Source: an uncultured Pseudomonas sp.
GTDB taxonomy: Bacteria > Pseudomonadota > Gammaproteobacteria > Pseudomonadales > Pseudomonadaceae
Assembly (NCBI GenBank): GCA_946886875.1
Contig: CAMPJN010000039.1
Span: forward strand, 1-16,763
Reading direction: 5' to 3'
Length of the DNA stretch: 16,763 nt
Under the pieces are notes generated by a model, which made no database searches, was not told the origin of the DNA, and saw only the letters and a list, made by a program, of their open reading frames with translations. The translations under genes and the position numbers were made by a program. This document shows, in pieces, positions 8,154 through 16,478 of this stretch (its first letter is position 1; each line of letters opens with the position of its first letter).

Positions 8154-8846
8154 CTAGAAGCTGGCAACTTCTTGCGCAGTCAGCGGGCGATACTGGCCCG
8201 TGGCTAGCTGCGGATCGAGCTGAATCGCCCCCATGCTCTGGCGGTGCAGGCCGACGACCGGGTTGCGGAAGTGGCCGAACATGCGCTTGACCTGATGATA
8301 GCGGCCCTCGAAAAGTGTCAGCCGGGCTTGCCGAGGGGCGAGTATCTCCAGCACGGCGGGCAGGGTGGTCAGATCTTCGTAGGCGAAGTACAGGCCACGG
8401 GCGAAGACTTCGACGCAGGCGGGGTCTATCTCGTGCTCGGTTTCGACCCGATAGACCTTGGGCTGTTTGCCGGTAGGGCTGGTGGCGCGGCGCGACCACT
8501 GGCCATCGTTGGTCACCAGCAGCAGGCCGCTGGTGTTGAGGTCCAGGCGCCCTGCCAGATGCAGCTCGTGCTTGTCCGGTTCATCGAGAAGATCGAGTAC
8601 GGTGCGGTGTTCGGGATGCTCGGTGGCGCTGACCACCCCTATGGGTTTGTGCAGCATGAAATAGCGCGCCGCCTTGCCGGCCTGCAACAGTTGTCCGTCA
8701 ACCTCGACCCGGCTGAACACCCGTACCTCGCAGTGGCCATCGCGGACCGGCTGGCCGTCCACCCACACCCGTCCACCGGCGAGCAGATGGCGCACGTTCT
8801 TGCGGTTGAAGGCGGGCAGGTTGCTGAGAAAGCGGTCAAGGCGCAT
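8154..8846 (-). CDS. rsuA: 16S rRNA pseudouridine(516) synthase, RsuA family
   Basis: A 230-residue protein matching E. coli RsuA (231 residues as remembered). An N-terminal S4 RNA-binding domain (about 1-55, beginning MRLDRFLSNL) precedes the pseudouridine synthase domain. The catalytic Asp102 sits in AGRLDLNTSGL, and the late motif EGRYHQVKRMFG is intact. The enzyme converts uridine 516 of 16S rRNA to pseudouridine during small-subunit assembly. The start at 8846 gives the full S4 domain and the expected length, although no clear Shine-Dalgarno sequence precedes it. A REP-like hairpin lies 26 bases upstream. A paralogue of the RsuA/RluE/RluF group is possible, but length and motifs favour RsuA. 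Confidence 0.9.
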   Translation of the reverse strand: MRLDRFLSNLPAFNRKNVRHLLAGGRVWVDGQPVRDGHCEVRVFSRVEVDGQLLQAGKAARYFMLHKPIGVVSATEHPEHRTVLDLLDEPDKHELHLAGRLDLNTSGLLLVTNDGQWSRRATSPTGKQPKVYRVETEHEIDPACVEVFARGLYFAYEDLTTLPAVLEILAPRQARLTLFEGRYHQVKRMFGHFRNPVVGLHRQSMGAIQLDPQLATGQYRPLTAQEVASF

Positions 8847-8871
8847 GGCTAGTGACTGGCGTGGGTGGCGT

Positions 8872-8895
8872 GTAGGAGCCAGCTTGCTGGCGATC
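8872..8895. repeat. Single REP-type element
   Basis: GTAGGAGC followed by the hairpin GCCAGC-TT-GCTGGC (8878-8891) and then GATCG is a typical Pseudomonas REP unit. It shares the GTAGGAGC head with the paired element inside the carboxylase gene (13994-14054) but has a different stem. It lies between the CWC gene and rsuA. Confidence 0.75.
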
Positions 8896-8967
8896 GATCA
8901 GTCGCTCGCGCCAATCGCCGAAGTGCCGGACCACCGCAAACGCTTTCATCGACTCTTAGGCGGCGCA

Positions 8968-9174
8968 TCAGCTGTCTGGCTTGTCGGCAGGCGGCAAGCC
9001 TTGAGCGCAGCGCGGGCACAGGCAGGCGCGGTTGCGTTGGGCTTCAGGCAGGCTGGCGAGTCGCTCGGGATCAATGCGCACCGCGAAACACCAGCAGTGT
9101 TCCACCGGTGTCGCCGTCTCCGCCTGGGCGCATTGATTGAGTTGCCCGCAGCACGGGCAGTGGGCGGCGTTCAT
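8968..9174 (-). CDS. Small cysteine-rich CWC-family protein
   Basis: A 68-residue protein with nine cysteines, arranged as CPCC (6-9), C15, CWC (27-29) and CLCPRC (51-56). The spacing resembles two treble-clef or zinc-ribbon halves and matches the family named for its CWC motif. The family's function is unknown; metal binding is likely from the paired cysteines. Its ATG (9174) overlaps the TGA of the diguanylate cyclase gene (ATGA), with GAAGAGAG just upstream, so translation is probably coupled. The coupling may reflect operon packing rather than a shared role. Confidence 0.85.
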   Translation of the reverse strand: MNAAHCPCCGQLNQCAQAETATPVEHCWCFAVRIDPERLASLPEAQRNRACLCPRCAQGLPPADKPDS

Positions 9175-10634
9175 GCGCTCTCTTCACAGAGACGGTTGCG
9201 CCCGCCTTGTTTGGCGCGGTAGAGCGCACGGTCGGCGCGGGCCAGTAATTGTTCGAGGGACTCGTCAGCGTGCAGCTGCGCCAGGCCGATGCTGGTGGTG
9301 ACGTGCAAGGTGCTGCCGTTGTATTCGAACTCGCTTTGTTCGGTACGCTGGCGGATCTTCTGCGCCAGCGCCCGCGCTTGTTCCATCGAGGTGTCCTTGA
9401 GCAGCAGGGCGAACTCCTCGCCGCCCCAGCGGCAGAGGATATCCGCCTGGCGCAGGTCGTCGCGCAGGTTGCGGGAAAAGCCGCGCAGCACTTCATCGCC
9501 GGCCTGGTGGCCATGGCTGTCGTTGAGCTCCTTGAAGCTATCCAGGTCGAGCATCAGCGCGCAGAGTTGGCTCTGGTTGCGCCGCGCCTCTTGCAACGCC
9601 TGGCTGGCGAGCAGATCGAAGCCGCGGCGGTTGAGCAGTTCGGTTAATTGGTCGGTGGTGGCCAGCGCAGTGATCCGTGCCTGATAACGACGCAGGGCGA
9701 CACTGACAATGCTGACGACTATAGCGGTCACCAGCAGGCACACCAGCAAGTTCAGGTATAGGGATTTGCGGATTCCGGCCAGGTCGCCGTTCTCGTGCTT
9801 GTCGACGAACAGGTACCAATTCAGCTCGGGTATGAAGCGCACATTGAGAAAGTGATTGCGGCCATGTTCCTGGTACTGAAAGTTGCCGCTTTGCGGCGGC
9901 ACGCTAAGGCTATCCAACCCGGGCAGTTGGTCGAGTGTCTGGCCAACCTTGGCGCCCATCGCACCGCCACTGGCGCCGGTGAGGACGATACGGCCGTCGG
10001 CGTCGACGAAGAACACGCTGCGATTGTAACGCTGCTGGTAGGTATCGATCAGCTCGACCACGGCATCCACGGTCAGGCCAACGCCGGTAGCGCCGAGAAA
10101 GCGTTGCTGGTAGTCGAACACCTTGTAGTTGATGAAAACCGTCAGGCGGTCCTGGTTGGCCATGTCGACGTCGACATTGATCTCATAGGGCGCCTGCATA
10201 TCGCGTACGCGAAAATACCAGGCATCGCGCGGCTCGCTTTCTTCGACCTGTTTGAGTACGCCTTTGGCCTGGTAATAGGTATGGGTCTGCTCGGAGACGA
10301 AGAAACTGGTTACGGTGCCGTAGTGTTCCTGCACTTCCTGCAGGTAACGGGTGATCTGCTCGGCATCCTGCTCGCCGGCCATCACCCAGTCGCGCATATA
10401 GGTGTCGCGCGACATCATCGAGGAAATCAGAATCGGCCGTACCAGGTCCTTCTGGATTTCCGAATAGACATTATCCGAGGTCAGCGGCAGTTCGGTGTCG
10501 ATGATGCTGGCGCGGATCGAGTCGAGCGCGGTGTAGTAGCTGACCAGCGAGGTGGCGAGAAAGCCGAAGCCGAGCAGCAGCAGAATCAGCAGTATCAGCG
10601 GTCGTTGCCGGGCGATGGGCGAAGGGCGAGGCAT
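9171..10634 (-). CDS. Membrane-bound diguanylate cyclase with periplasmic sensor (dCACHE-like) region
   Basis: A 487-residue protein. TM1 (about 11-33) and TM2 (about 293-314) flank a periplasmic region of some 255 residues whose pattern fits a double CACHE sensor (for example AWYFRVRDMQAPYEINVDVD, then RFLGATGVGLTVD and FFVDADGRIV). A short linker leads to a cytoplasmic GGDEF domain (about 325-485) with an intact active site GGEEF (404-408). It also has an inhibitory I-site RQAD (395-398) five residues before it. It should make cyclic di-GMP from GTP in response to an extracytoplasmic small molecule, with product feedback. No EAL or HAMP domain is seen. The ligand is unknown. The start at 10634 gives a good N-terminal membrane anchor with a weak ribosome binding site. 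Confidence 0.92.
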   Translation of the reverse strand: MPRPSPIARQRPLILLILLLLGFGFLATSLVSYYTALDSIRASIIDTELPLTSDNVYSEIQKDLVRPILISSMMSRDTYMRDWVMAGEQDAEQITRYLQEVQEHYGTVTSFFVSEQTHTYYQAKGVLKQVEESEPRDAWYFRVRDMQAPYEINVDVDMANQDRLTVFINYKVFDYQQRFLGATGVGLTVDAVVELIDTYQQRYNRSVFFVDADGRIVLTGASGGAMGAKVGQTLDQLPGLDSLSVPPQSGNFQYQEHGRNHFLNVRFIPELNWYLFVDKHENGDLAGIRKSLYLNLLVCLLVTAIVVSIVSVALRRYQARITALATTDQLTELLNRRGFDLLASQALQEARRNQSQLCALMLDLDSFKELNDSHGHQAGDEVLRGFSRNLRDDLRQADILCRWGGEEFALLLKDTSMEQARALAQKIRQRTEQSEFEYNGSTLHVTTSIGLAQLHADESLEQLLARADRALYRAKQGGRNRLCEESA

Positions 10635-10693
10635 ACAAGGCTCTACTGAAGAAAAATATGGGCGCTATTGTAGCCTCCGTAGCAAGCGCCGTG

Positions 10694-10719
10694 CCGGCCA
10701 ATCCGCGCTGTCTGGCCGG
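10694..10719. repeat. Inverted repeat upstream of the diguanylate cyclase gene
   Basis: CCGGCCA (10694-10700) and TGGCCGG (10713-10719) are perfect 7-bp arms around 12 bases, about 60 bp upstream of the cyclase start. It could be an operator or part of a 3' hairpin after allophanate hydrolase. Confidence 0.35.
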
Positions 10720-10753
10720 ACGGTCGATGGCCCGTTCATTGCGTTCGCGTGCG

Positions 10754-10780
10754 CCCGGGTAAGCCCAAGCGCAATCCGGG
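10754..10780. repeat. Short palindromic repeat, CCCGG...CCGGG type
   Basis: CCCGG (10754-10758) and CCGGG (10776-10780) enclose GTAAGCCCAAGCGCAAT. The layout, arm-core-complementary arm with an AGCGCA-like core, resembles the TAGGATGGGT repeat at 1161. It lies just after the allophanate hydrolase stop codon. Confidence 0.5.
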
Positions 10781-10802
10781 AAATGCCCGTCTTTTGTTCA
10801 GG

Positions 10803-12611
10803 CTACTGCGCCTTAGCCTGCAAATACGCGCGCCAGCCGCCGAAGTGGCTGATATCGCTTGCGCCCGCCAAACCGTAGGGCTCGCAGATAAAGCCGGTCT
10901 CCCAACTGCCGTCGGCCAATTGCACCTTGCCCAGACCCAGGGGCGCCGGAATGCCGGTGAGAAAGGAGCCCAGCTCGCTGCTCGGCAGCTCCCAGACTTC
11001 CACCTCGATGGCCACGCCGCCTTCGGCAACGCGAACCATGCCTGGCCTGAAGGGCGGGCCGCCGGCCAGTGCGTGTAGCTGGTAATCCGCCGAACTCTTG
11101 GTGGCCTGGATCAGCTTGGCGCCGCGCTGTTTCAGTTGCCAATTGAGTGGTAGACCGTCGAGGTGCGCGCCGCAGACCACCAGGCGCGCGCGGTCGTTAC
11201 CCGCAACTGTGGCGGGTGCGTTTGTTTGCGGCACGCTGCCGCCGATCAATGGCAGGCCATGCTGGCGCTGCAAGCCATCGGCCAGGCTGAGCAGGTATTG
11301 ATCGGTAAAGGCGCGGCCGAACAGGGTTACGCCCCAGGGTAGGCCGTTTTGCATAAAACCGGCAGGCACGGCGACGGCGGCGTAGTCGAGCATATTCATA
11401 AAGTTGGTGTAGTAGCCCAGGTCGGAGTTGCGTGCGACCGGCTCGGCCTGCAACTCGGCCAGGGTCACCGGGCGCGGGTAGGCCGGGGTCAGTACGCAGT
11501 CGAGCTCGCTCATGATGCGATCGCAAATCGCTTTCAGCGCCTGCAGGCGGTATTGGGCGCGGAATGTATCGACGCCGCTGACCCCGGGCGCTTTCTCCAG
11601 AACGGCCTTGATCACCGGCAGCACCGCATCCGGATGTCGCTCAATTAATTCGCCGGCGACGCTGTAACGCTCGGCCACCCAAGGGCCTTCATAAAGCAGC
11701 CGCGCGGCTTCGAGAAAGGGTACGAAGTCGATTTCCACCGCTTCGCCGCCCATCGCCTTCAGCTGCTCGATGGTGGCGGCGAATAGCGCCGGGCTCTCTT
11801 GGCAACCGAGAAACTCCAGCTGCTTGGGCACGCCGAAACGAAAGCCTGGGCGCCCGGCGCCGAACGCCGCGCCCGCGTTCCATAACGGATTGGCGCGGCT
11901 GTAGGGATCGTGCGCATCGAGCTTGGCGGTCAGCGCCAGCAACTGGCTGGCTTCACGGGCGCTGGCGGTGAAGTAGGTCACGCAATCCAGAGTGCGGCAG
12001 GCGGGCACCACGCCGGCGGTGGAAAGCAGGCCTTTGCTGGCTTTCAAACCGACCAGATTGTTCAGCGCCGCCGGCACCCGGCCGCTGCCGGCGGTGTCGG
12101 TGCCCAGGGCGAAGCTGGCCACGCCGAGCGCCACGGCCAGGGCCGAGCCGGCACTGGAACCGCCGGACGGGTAGTCCGGATGCACCGAGTTGCGGCAGGC
12201 GCCATAGGGCGAGCGGGTACCGTTGAGGCCGGTGGCGAACTGGTCGAGATTGGTTTTGCCCAGCGGCACGGCGCCGAGGGCGATCAATTGCTCGACTATG
12301 GTCGCGCTGCGTTCGGGCGTATAGGCGAAGGCCGGGCAGGCGGCGGTGGTCGGCACGCCGGCCAGGTCGATATTGTCCTTGATCGCGAAGGGCACGCCGT
12401 ACAGCGGCAGATCGGCTGCTGTTTTGCCGTCCAGTGCCGCCAGATAGGGTTCCAGCTCCGTCTCGGTTAGCAGGTGGATAAACAGGTTGAACTCAGGGTT
12501 AAGCGCTGCGGCCTGCTCGCGCAGGGCGGCGATCAGTTGGCGCGGGGTGGTGCTGCCGTTTTGGTAGGCGGCTTTTAGCGCGTCGAGGCGCAGGTCTAAT
12601 TCATGGGGCAT
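10803..12611 (-). CDS. atzF: Allophanate hydrolase
   Basis: A 602-residue enzyme, the usual length for AtzF. The N-terminal amidase-signature domain (about 1-450) holds the Ser-cisSer-Lys triad: Lys78 (PFAIKDN), Ser152 (GGSSAGSA) and Ser176 (GTDTAGSGRVPA). The 74- and 24-residue spacings are those I recall for AtzF. A C-terminal domain (about 475-602) with VVCGAHLDGLPLNWQL and PGMVRV is specific to allophanate hydrolases. It hydrolyses allophanate to ammonia and CO2, the last step after the upstream carboxylase. The start at 12611 follows GAGGAAG and begins MPHELDLRLD; the longer frame to 12668 runs into a repeat. It follows the carboxylase gene by 115 bp, much of which is palindromic repeat, and is probably in the same operon. 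Confidence 0.95.
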   Translation of the reverse strand: MPHELDLRLDALKAAYQNGSTTPRQLIAALREQAAALNPEFNLFIHLLTETELEPYLAALDGKTAADLPLYGVPFAIKDNIDLAGVPTTAACPAFAYTPERSATIVEQLIALGAVPLGKTNLDQFATGLNGTRSPYGACRNSVHPDYPSGGSSAGSALAVALGVASFALGTDTAGSGRVPAALNNLVGLKASKGLLSTAGVVPACRTLDCVTYFTASAREASQLLALTAKLDAHDPYSRANPLWNAGAAFGAGRPGFRFGVPKQLEFLGCQESPALFAATIEQLKAMGGEAVEIDFVPFLEAARLLYEGPWVAERYSVAGELIERHPDAVLPVIKAVLEKAPGVSGVDTFRAQYRLQALKAICDRIMSELDCVLTPAYPRPVTLAELQAEPVARNSDLGYYTNFMNMLDYAAVAVPAGFMQNGLPWGVTLFGRAFTDQYLLSLADGLQRQHGLPLIGGSVPQTNAPATVAGNDRARLVVCGAHLDGLPLNWQLKQRGAKLIQATKSSADYQLHALAGGPPFRPGMVRVAEGGVAIEVEVWELPSSELGSFLTGIPAPLGLGKVQLADGSWETGFICEPYGLAGASDISHFGGWRAYLQAKAQ

Positions 12612-12643
12612 GTCAGGCTTCCTCGTTCGGTGCGAGTCCGCTT

Positions 12644-12713
12644 GGTGGGTCGATGAAGCGTGACCCACCCTACGGTGAGAGTTTGTAGGGTGGATGGCGT
12701 TTTTCCATCCACC
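12644..12713. repeat. Pair of palindromic repeats between carboxylase and allophanate hydrolase genes
   Basis: Two hairpins lie side by side: GGTGGGTC (12644-12651) with GACCCACC (12662-12669), and GGTGGATGG (12689-12697) with CCATCCACC (12705-12713). Between them ACCCTAC and GTAGGGT face each other, so the two units form a larger inverted pair. The TAGGGTGG(G/A)T head relates them to the element at 1161. They lie inside a probable operon and could affect the downstream message level. Confidence 0.75.
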
Positions 12714-12726
12714 ACCCAGGTCAGCT

Positions 12727-15700
12727 TCAGGACTCCTCCAGCACCACCACCCGCTGTCCGGCGCGTACCGGCGAGCCGGGCTGCACGCGCACCTCGCTGA
12801 CCACGCCGTCGCGCGGGGCGAGCAGGGGGATTTCCATTTTCATCGACTCGAGAATCACCAGTACGTCGCCGGCTTTTACCGTCGCGCCGACTTCCACCTG
12901 CACTTGCCAGAGGTTGCCGGCGATATGGCTTTCGATGCCGTGCTGGCCGGCGCCGAGGGGCGCGTCCTCGCCGAGGTCCGGCGCCATTTCCTCGCTGTCG
13001 AAATGCGCCTGGCCCGATTCGATCCAGTGCTGGCGCTCGGCATCGAAGGCGCCGCGTTGCTGGGCGCGGAAGGCGGCGATGCCCTCGGCTTGCTCGGCGA
13101 GAAAGGCCTGGTAGTCAGCCAGATGCAACTCGCTGTGTTCGATACGCAAGTCGTAACGGCCCAGGGGGAAGTCGCGGCGGATGCGCGTGAGCTCGTCGGC
13201 GGATACCGGGTAGAAGCGGATCTGGTCGAAGAAGCGCAGCAGCCAGGGCTTGCCATCGAAAGCCGCAACCTCGCGGTAGCGGTTCCACATCTGCAGGGTG
13301 CGGCCGACGAACTGGTAACCGCCGGGGCCTTCCATGCCGTACACGCACATATAGGCGCCGCCGATGCCCACCGAGTTCTCGGCGGTCCAGGTGCGCGCCG
13401 GGTTGTATTTGGTGGTGACCAGGCGATGGCGCGGGTCCAGCGGCGTGGCCACAGGCGCGCCGAGGTAGACATCACCCAGGCCCATCACCAGGTAGCTGGC
13501 GTCGAACACCGTGCGGTACACCTCATCGAGATTTGGCAGGTCGTTGATCCGGCGGATAAATTCCAGATTGCTCGGGCACCAGGGCGCGTCCTTGCGCACC
13601 GTGGTCATGTATTTCTCGATAGCCAGCTGGCAGGCCGGATCGTCCCAGGACAGCGGCAAATGGACGATCCGCGAGGGCACCTTGAGGTCCTGCGCGGCGC
13701 AGACCGCATCCCATACGCCGACAACTATGGCCAGCAGATTGGCCAGCGACAGGGTTTCCGGTTGGTAATGCACCTGCAGCGAGCGGATGCCGGGGGTGAG
13801 GTCGATCACGCCATCGAGCTGCTTGGCTTCCAGCGCCTGCATCAGTGCATGACCGCGAAAGCGCAGCACCAGGTCCAGCTCAGGCGCGCCAATCTCCAGC
13901 AGCAGATGGGTGTCGCCGGACAGGCGCGCGACCAGGCGTTTATCGGCCTGGCCGATATCGAGGACGATGGGGGAGGTGAGGGTATTGTCTTTTGTAGGAG
14001 CGGCCTTGGCCGCGATTGCGTTGTCAGCTTGATCGCGGCCAAGGCCGCTCCTACGAAGGCTCGCACATTCAAGATTGCCGGCTTTTGCCAGCTCCCGCGC
14101 TGTGGCGATATCCACCGGCGCAAAGCGCACTTTATCGCCGGCTTTCAACTGCCCCAGCTGCCACAGATCCGCCTCGATAATGGTCACCGGGCAAACAAAG
14201 CCGCCGAGGCTCGGGCCGTCCGGGCCGAGGATTACCGGCATATCGCCGGTGAAGTCCACCGCCCCTATGGCATAGGGGTTGTCGTGAATATTCGAGGGAT
14301 GCAGGCCGGCCTCGCCGCCGCTGTCGCGTACCCACTCGGGCTTGGGCCCGATCAGGCGCACGCCGGTACGGCTGGAGTTGAAGTGCACTTCCCAGGCGGT
14401 GGCGAAGAAGGTGTCGATATAGGCTGGGGTGAAATACTCAGGCGCGCCATGGGGGCCGTAGATCACGCGGATTTCGCGCACGGCCGGCAGTGCGGCGCAT
14501 AGCTCGACGGGCAATTGCGCGCCGGCAGTGTTATCGGCGAGCGGTAATAGATGCAACACATCGCCGGCGCGCAACGCGCGGCCGCCATGACCGCCGAACT
14601 GGCCGAGGGTGAAGGTGCTTTTGCTGCCGAGATAATCCGGCACCTGCAGGCCGCCGCGCAGGCACAGGTAGCTGCGGGCGCCGGCGCCTTGAATGGTGCC
14701 GAGGCTAAGCGTGCTGCCGGCCTTGATCATCAGCGCGGTACTCAGCGGTTGCTCGACGCCGTCGATGCTCAGCGGGATAGGCGCGCCGGTCACCGCGACC
14801 ACGGCATCGGTATTGAAGCGCAGGGTCGGGCCGCTCATGGTGATTTCCAGGGCGGCGGCGCCTTGCTCGTTACCCAACAGGCGGTTGCCCAGGCGCAGGG
14901 CGCGGTCGTCCATAGGCCCGGACGGCGGCACGCCGACGGCCCAGTAGCCGAGGCGGCCGGGGAAGTCCTGCACCGTGGTCTGGGTGCCGGCGCTCAGCAC
15001 TTCGAAGGTGCTGGCCTGGTAGTGCAGGCCTTCCAGACAGCGGGTCCAGGGCTTGCCGCTGGCGAAGGGCGCATCGACGAGGATCTGCCGCAGGTAATCG
15101 CGATTGCTTTCCACGCCATAAAGGACGGTATCGGCCAGGGCCTGATCCAGCGCGGTGCTGGCGGCGTCGCGGGTCGCGGCCCAGGTGATGACCTTGGCGA
15201 TCATCGGGTCGAAGTAGGGCGGGATCTCGCAACCGGCCTCGACCCAGGTGTCGATACGCAGATTTTTGCCATCGGTCACCGGGAAATCCACGGCGGTAAG
15301 CAGACCGGGGCTTGGCTGGAAGTCGCGGCCCGGATCTTCGGCGTACAACCGAGCTTGGATCGCATGGCCGCTGGGTTTCAGGTTCTTGGCCAATTCGGCC
15401 AAAGGCGGTAGGTCACCGGCCGCCAGCTCGATCATCCAGCGCACCAGGTCGACGCCCCACACCTGTTCGGTAACGCCATGCTCGACCTGCAAACGGGTAT
15501 TCACTTCGAGGAAGTAGAAGCGCGCCGCCTCTCTGTCGTAGACGAATTCGACTGTACCGGCGCTGCGGTAGCTGACCGCCTTGGCCAGCTTGATCGCCGC
15601 CGCGCATAGCTCTTCGGCCATGCCAGCCGGCAGGTTGGGTGCCGGGGTTTCTTCCAGCACCTTCTGGTTGCGCCGCTGCACCGAGCAGTCACGCACGCCC

Positions 15701-16368
15701 AGGGCCAATACTTCGCCCTTACCATCGCCGAATACCTGCACTTCCAGGTGGCGGGCGCGCTGGATGTATTTCTCGATAAATACGCCGCTATCGCTGAAGT
15801 TGTTCTGCCCCAGGCGTTTGACCGCCTCGAAGGCCTCGCTCAGTTCCTCGGCGCTATGGCACACGCGCATGCCGATACCGCCACCGCCAGCGGTGCTCTT
15901 GAGCATCACCGGGTAACCGACTTGCTCGCCAGCGATCAAGGCGGCGTCGAGGTTTTCCAGCAGTTCGGTGCCTTCGAGCATCGGCACGCCGTGCTGTTTG
16001 GCCAGGGCGCGGGCGGTGTGCTTAAGGCCGAATACGCGCAATTGCTCCGGCGTCGGCCCGACAAAGGCGATGCCCGCGGCTTCGCAGGCTTCGGCGAAGG
16101 CCGCGTTCTCCGAGAGAAAGCCATAGCCGGGGTGGATGGCTTGAGCGCCGGATTGCTTGGCCACGGCGAGAATCTTCTCGACCTGCAGGTAGGTGCCCGC
16201 GGCCGGGCCTTCGCCGAGGCTATGGGCCTCGTCCGCCTGTTGGATATGCAGGCTGGCGGCGTCGGCTTCGGAGTAGACGGCCACGCCGCCTACGCGCAAT
16301 GCATGGAGCGTGCGCAGGATGCGGCAGGCAATGGCGCCGCGGTTGGCGATCAGCAGTTTGGTGTACAT
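12727..16368 (-). CDS. uca: Biotin-dependent urea/guanidine carboxylase
   Basis: A 1213-residue single-chain carboxylase. Domains in order: biotin carboxylase (about 1-450; ATP-grasp GGGGIGM 161-167, EVNTRLQVEH 288-297); a KipA/AHS2-like carboxyltransferase half (about 455-765; QDFPGRLGYWAVGVPPSGPMD); a KipI/AHS1-like half (about 810-1040; PLSWDDPACQ, GLGDVYLGAPVATPLDPRHRL); and a biotinyl domain with Lys1177 in ESMKM. It carboxylates urea to allophanate, or guanidine to carboxyguanidine. Enzymes found next to DUF1989 genes are now thought to prefer guanidine, so the older name may mislead. The start at 16368 follows AGGGAGA and begins MYTKLLIANRG; the frame to 16512 is a spurious extension. 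An in-frame REP pair lengthens the linker at residues 772-792. Allophanate hydrolase follows. Confidence 0.94.
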   Translation of the reverse strand: MYTKLLIANRGAIACRILRTLHALRVGGVAVYSEADAASLHIQQADEAHSLGEGPAAGTYLQVEKILAVAKQSGAQAIHPGYGFLSENAAFAEACEAAGIAFVGPTPEQLRVFGLKHTARALAKQHGVPMLEGTELLENLDAALIAGEQVGYPVMLKSTAGGGGIGMRVCHSAEELSEAFEAVKRLGQNNFSDSGVFIEKYIQRARHLEVQVFGDGKGEVLALGVRDCSVQRRNQKVLEETPAPNLPAGMAEELCAAAIKLAKAVSYRSAGTVEFVYDREAARFYFLEVNTRLQVEHGVTEQVWGVDLVRWMIELAAGDLPPLAELAKNLKPSGHAIQARLYAEDPGRDFQPSPGLLTAVDFPVTDGKNLRIDTWVEAGCEIPPYFDPMIAKVITWAATRDAASTALDQALADTVLYGVESNRDYLRQILVDAPFASGKPWTRCLEGLHYQASTFEVLSAGTQTTVQDFPGRLGYWAVGVPPSGPMDDRALRLGNRLLGNEQGAAALEITMSGPTLRFNTDAVVAVTGAPIPLSIDGVEQPLSTALMIKAGSTLSLGTIQGAGARSYLCLRGGLQVPDYLGSKSTFTLGQFGGHGGRALRAGDVLHLLPLADNTAGAQLPVELCAALPAVREIRVIYGPHGAPEYFTPAYIDTFFATAWEVHFNSSRTGVRLIGPKPEWVRDSGGEAGLHPSNIHDNPYAIGAVDFTGDMPVILGPDGPSLGGFVCPVTIIEADLWQLGQLKAGDKVRFAPVDIATARELAKAGNLECASLRRSGLGRDQADNAIAAKAAPTKDNTLTSPIVLDIGQADKRLVARLSGDTHLLLEIGAPELDLVLRFRGHALMQALEAKQLDGVIDLTPGIRSLQVHYQPETLSLANLLAIVVGVWDAVCAAQDLKVPSRIVHLPLSWDDPACQLAIEKYMTTVRKDAPWCPSNLEFIRRINDLPNLDEVYRTVFDASYLVMGLGDVYLGAPVATPLDPRHRLVTTKYNPARTWTAENSVGIGGAYMCVYGMEGPGGYQFVGRTLQMWNRYREVAAFDGKPWLLRFFDQIRFYPVSADELTRIRRDFPLGRYDLRIEHSELHLADYQAFLAEQAEGIAAFRAQQRGAFDAERQHWIESGQAHFDSEEMAPDLGEDAPLGAGQHGIESHIAGNLWQVQVEVGATVKAGDVLVILESMKMEIPLLAPRDGVVSEVRVQPGSPVRAGQRVVVLEES
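13994..14054. repeat. REP-type inverted pair inserted in frame in the carboxylase gene
   Basis: Two perfect 23-bp arms (13994-14016 and 14032-14054), each with GTAGGAGC, GGCCTTGGCC and GCGAT, face each other across a 15-bp spacer. The head is that of Pseudomonas REP units. On the minus strand it encodes RRSGLGRDQADNAIAAKAAP and the next two residues, with no stop and no frame change. Because the element is palindromic, the opposite strand encodes the same RSGLGRD...IAAKAAP motif. Confidence 0.93.
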
Positions 16369-16478
16369 GTTTGTCTCCCTCGAAAGGGCAAGCGGGCCGT
16401 CCCGCGGTATTCGGTCTGCACCCCGGTCGTCCAGGGTGGGAATTTGGTGCGCTGCGTTTTCTGGGAGCGGCTTCAGTA

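Noticed and set aside
12694..14502. A 602-residue plus-strand open frame antisense to the carboxylase gene
   Set aside because: It mirrors a GC-rich gene with strong codon bias, has no recognisable domains or ribosome binding site, and part of it is the REP palindrome read from the other strand.
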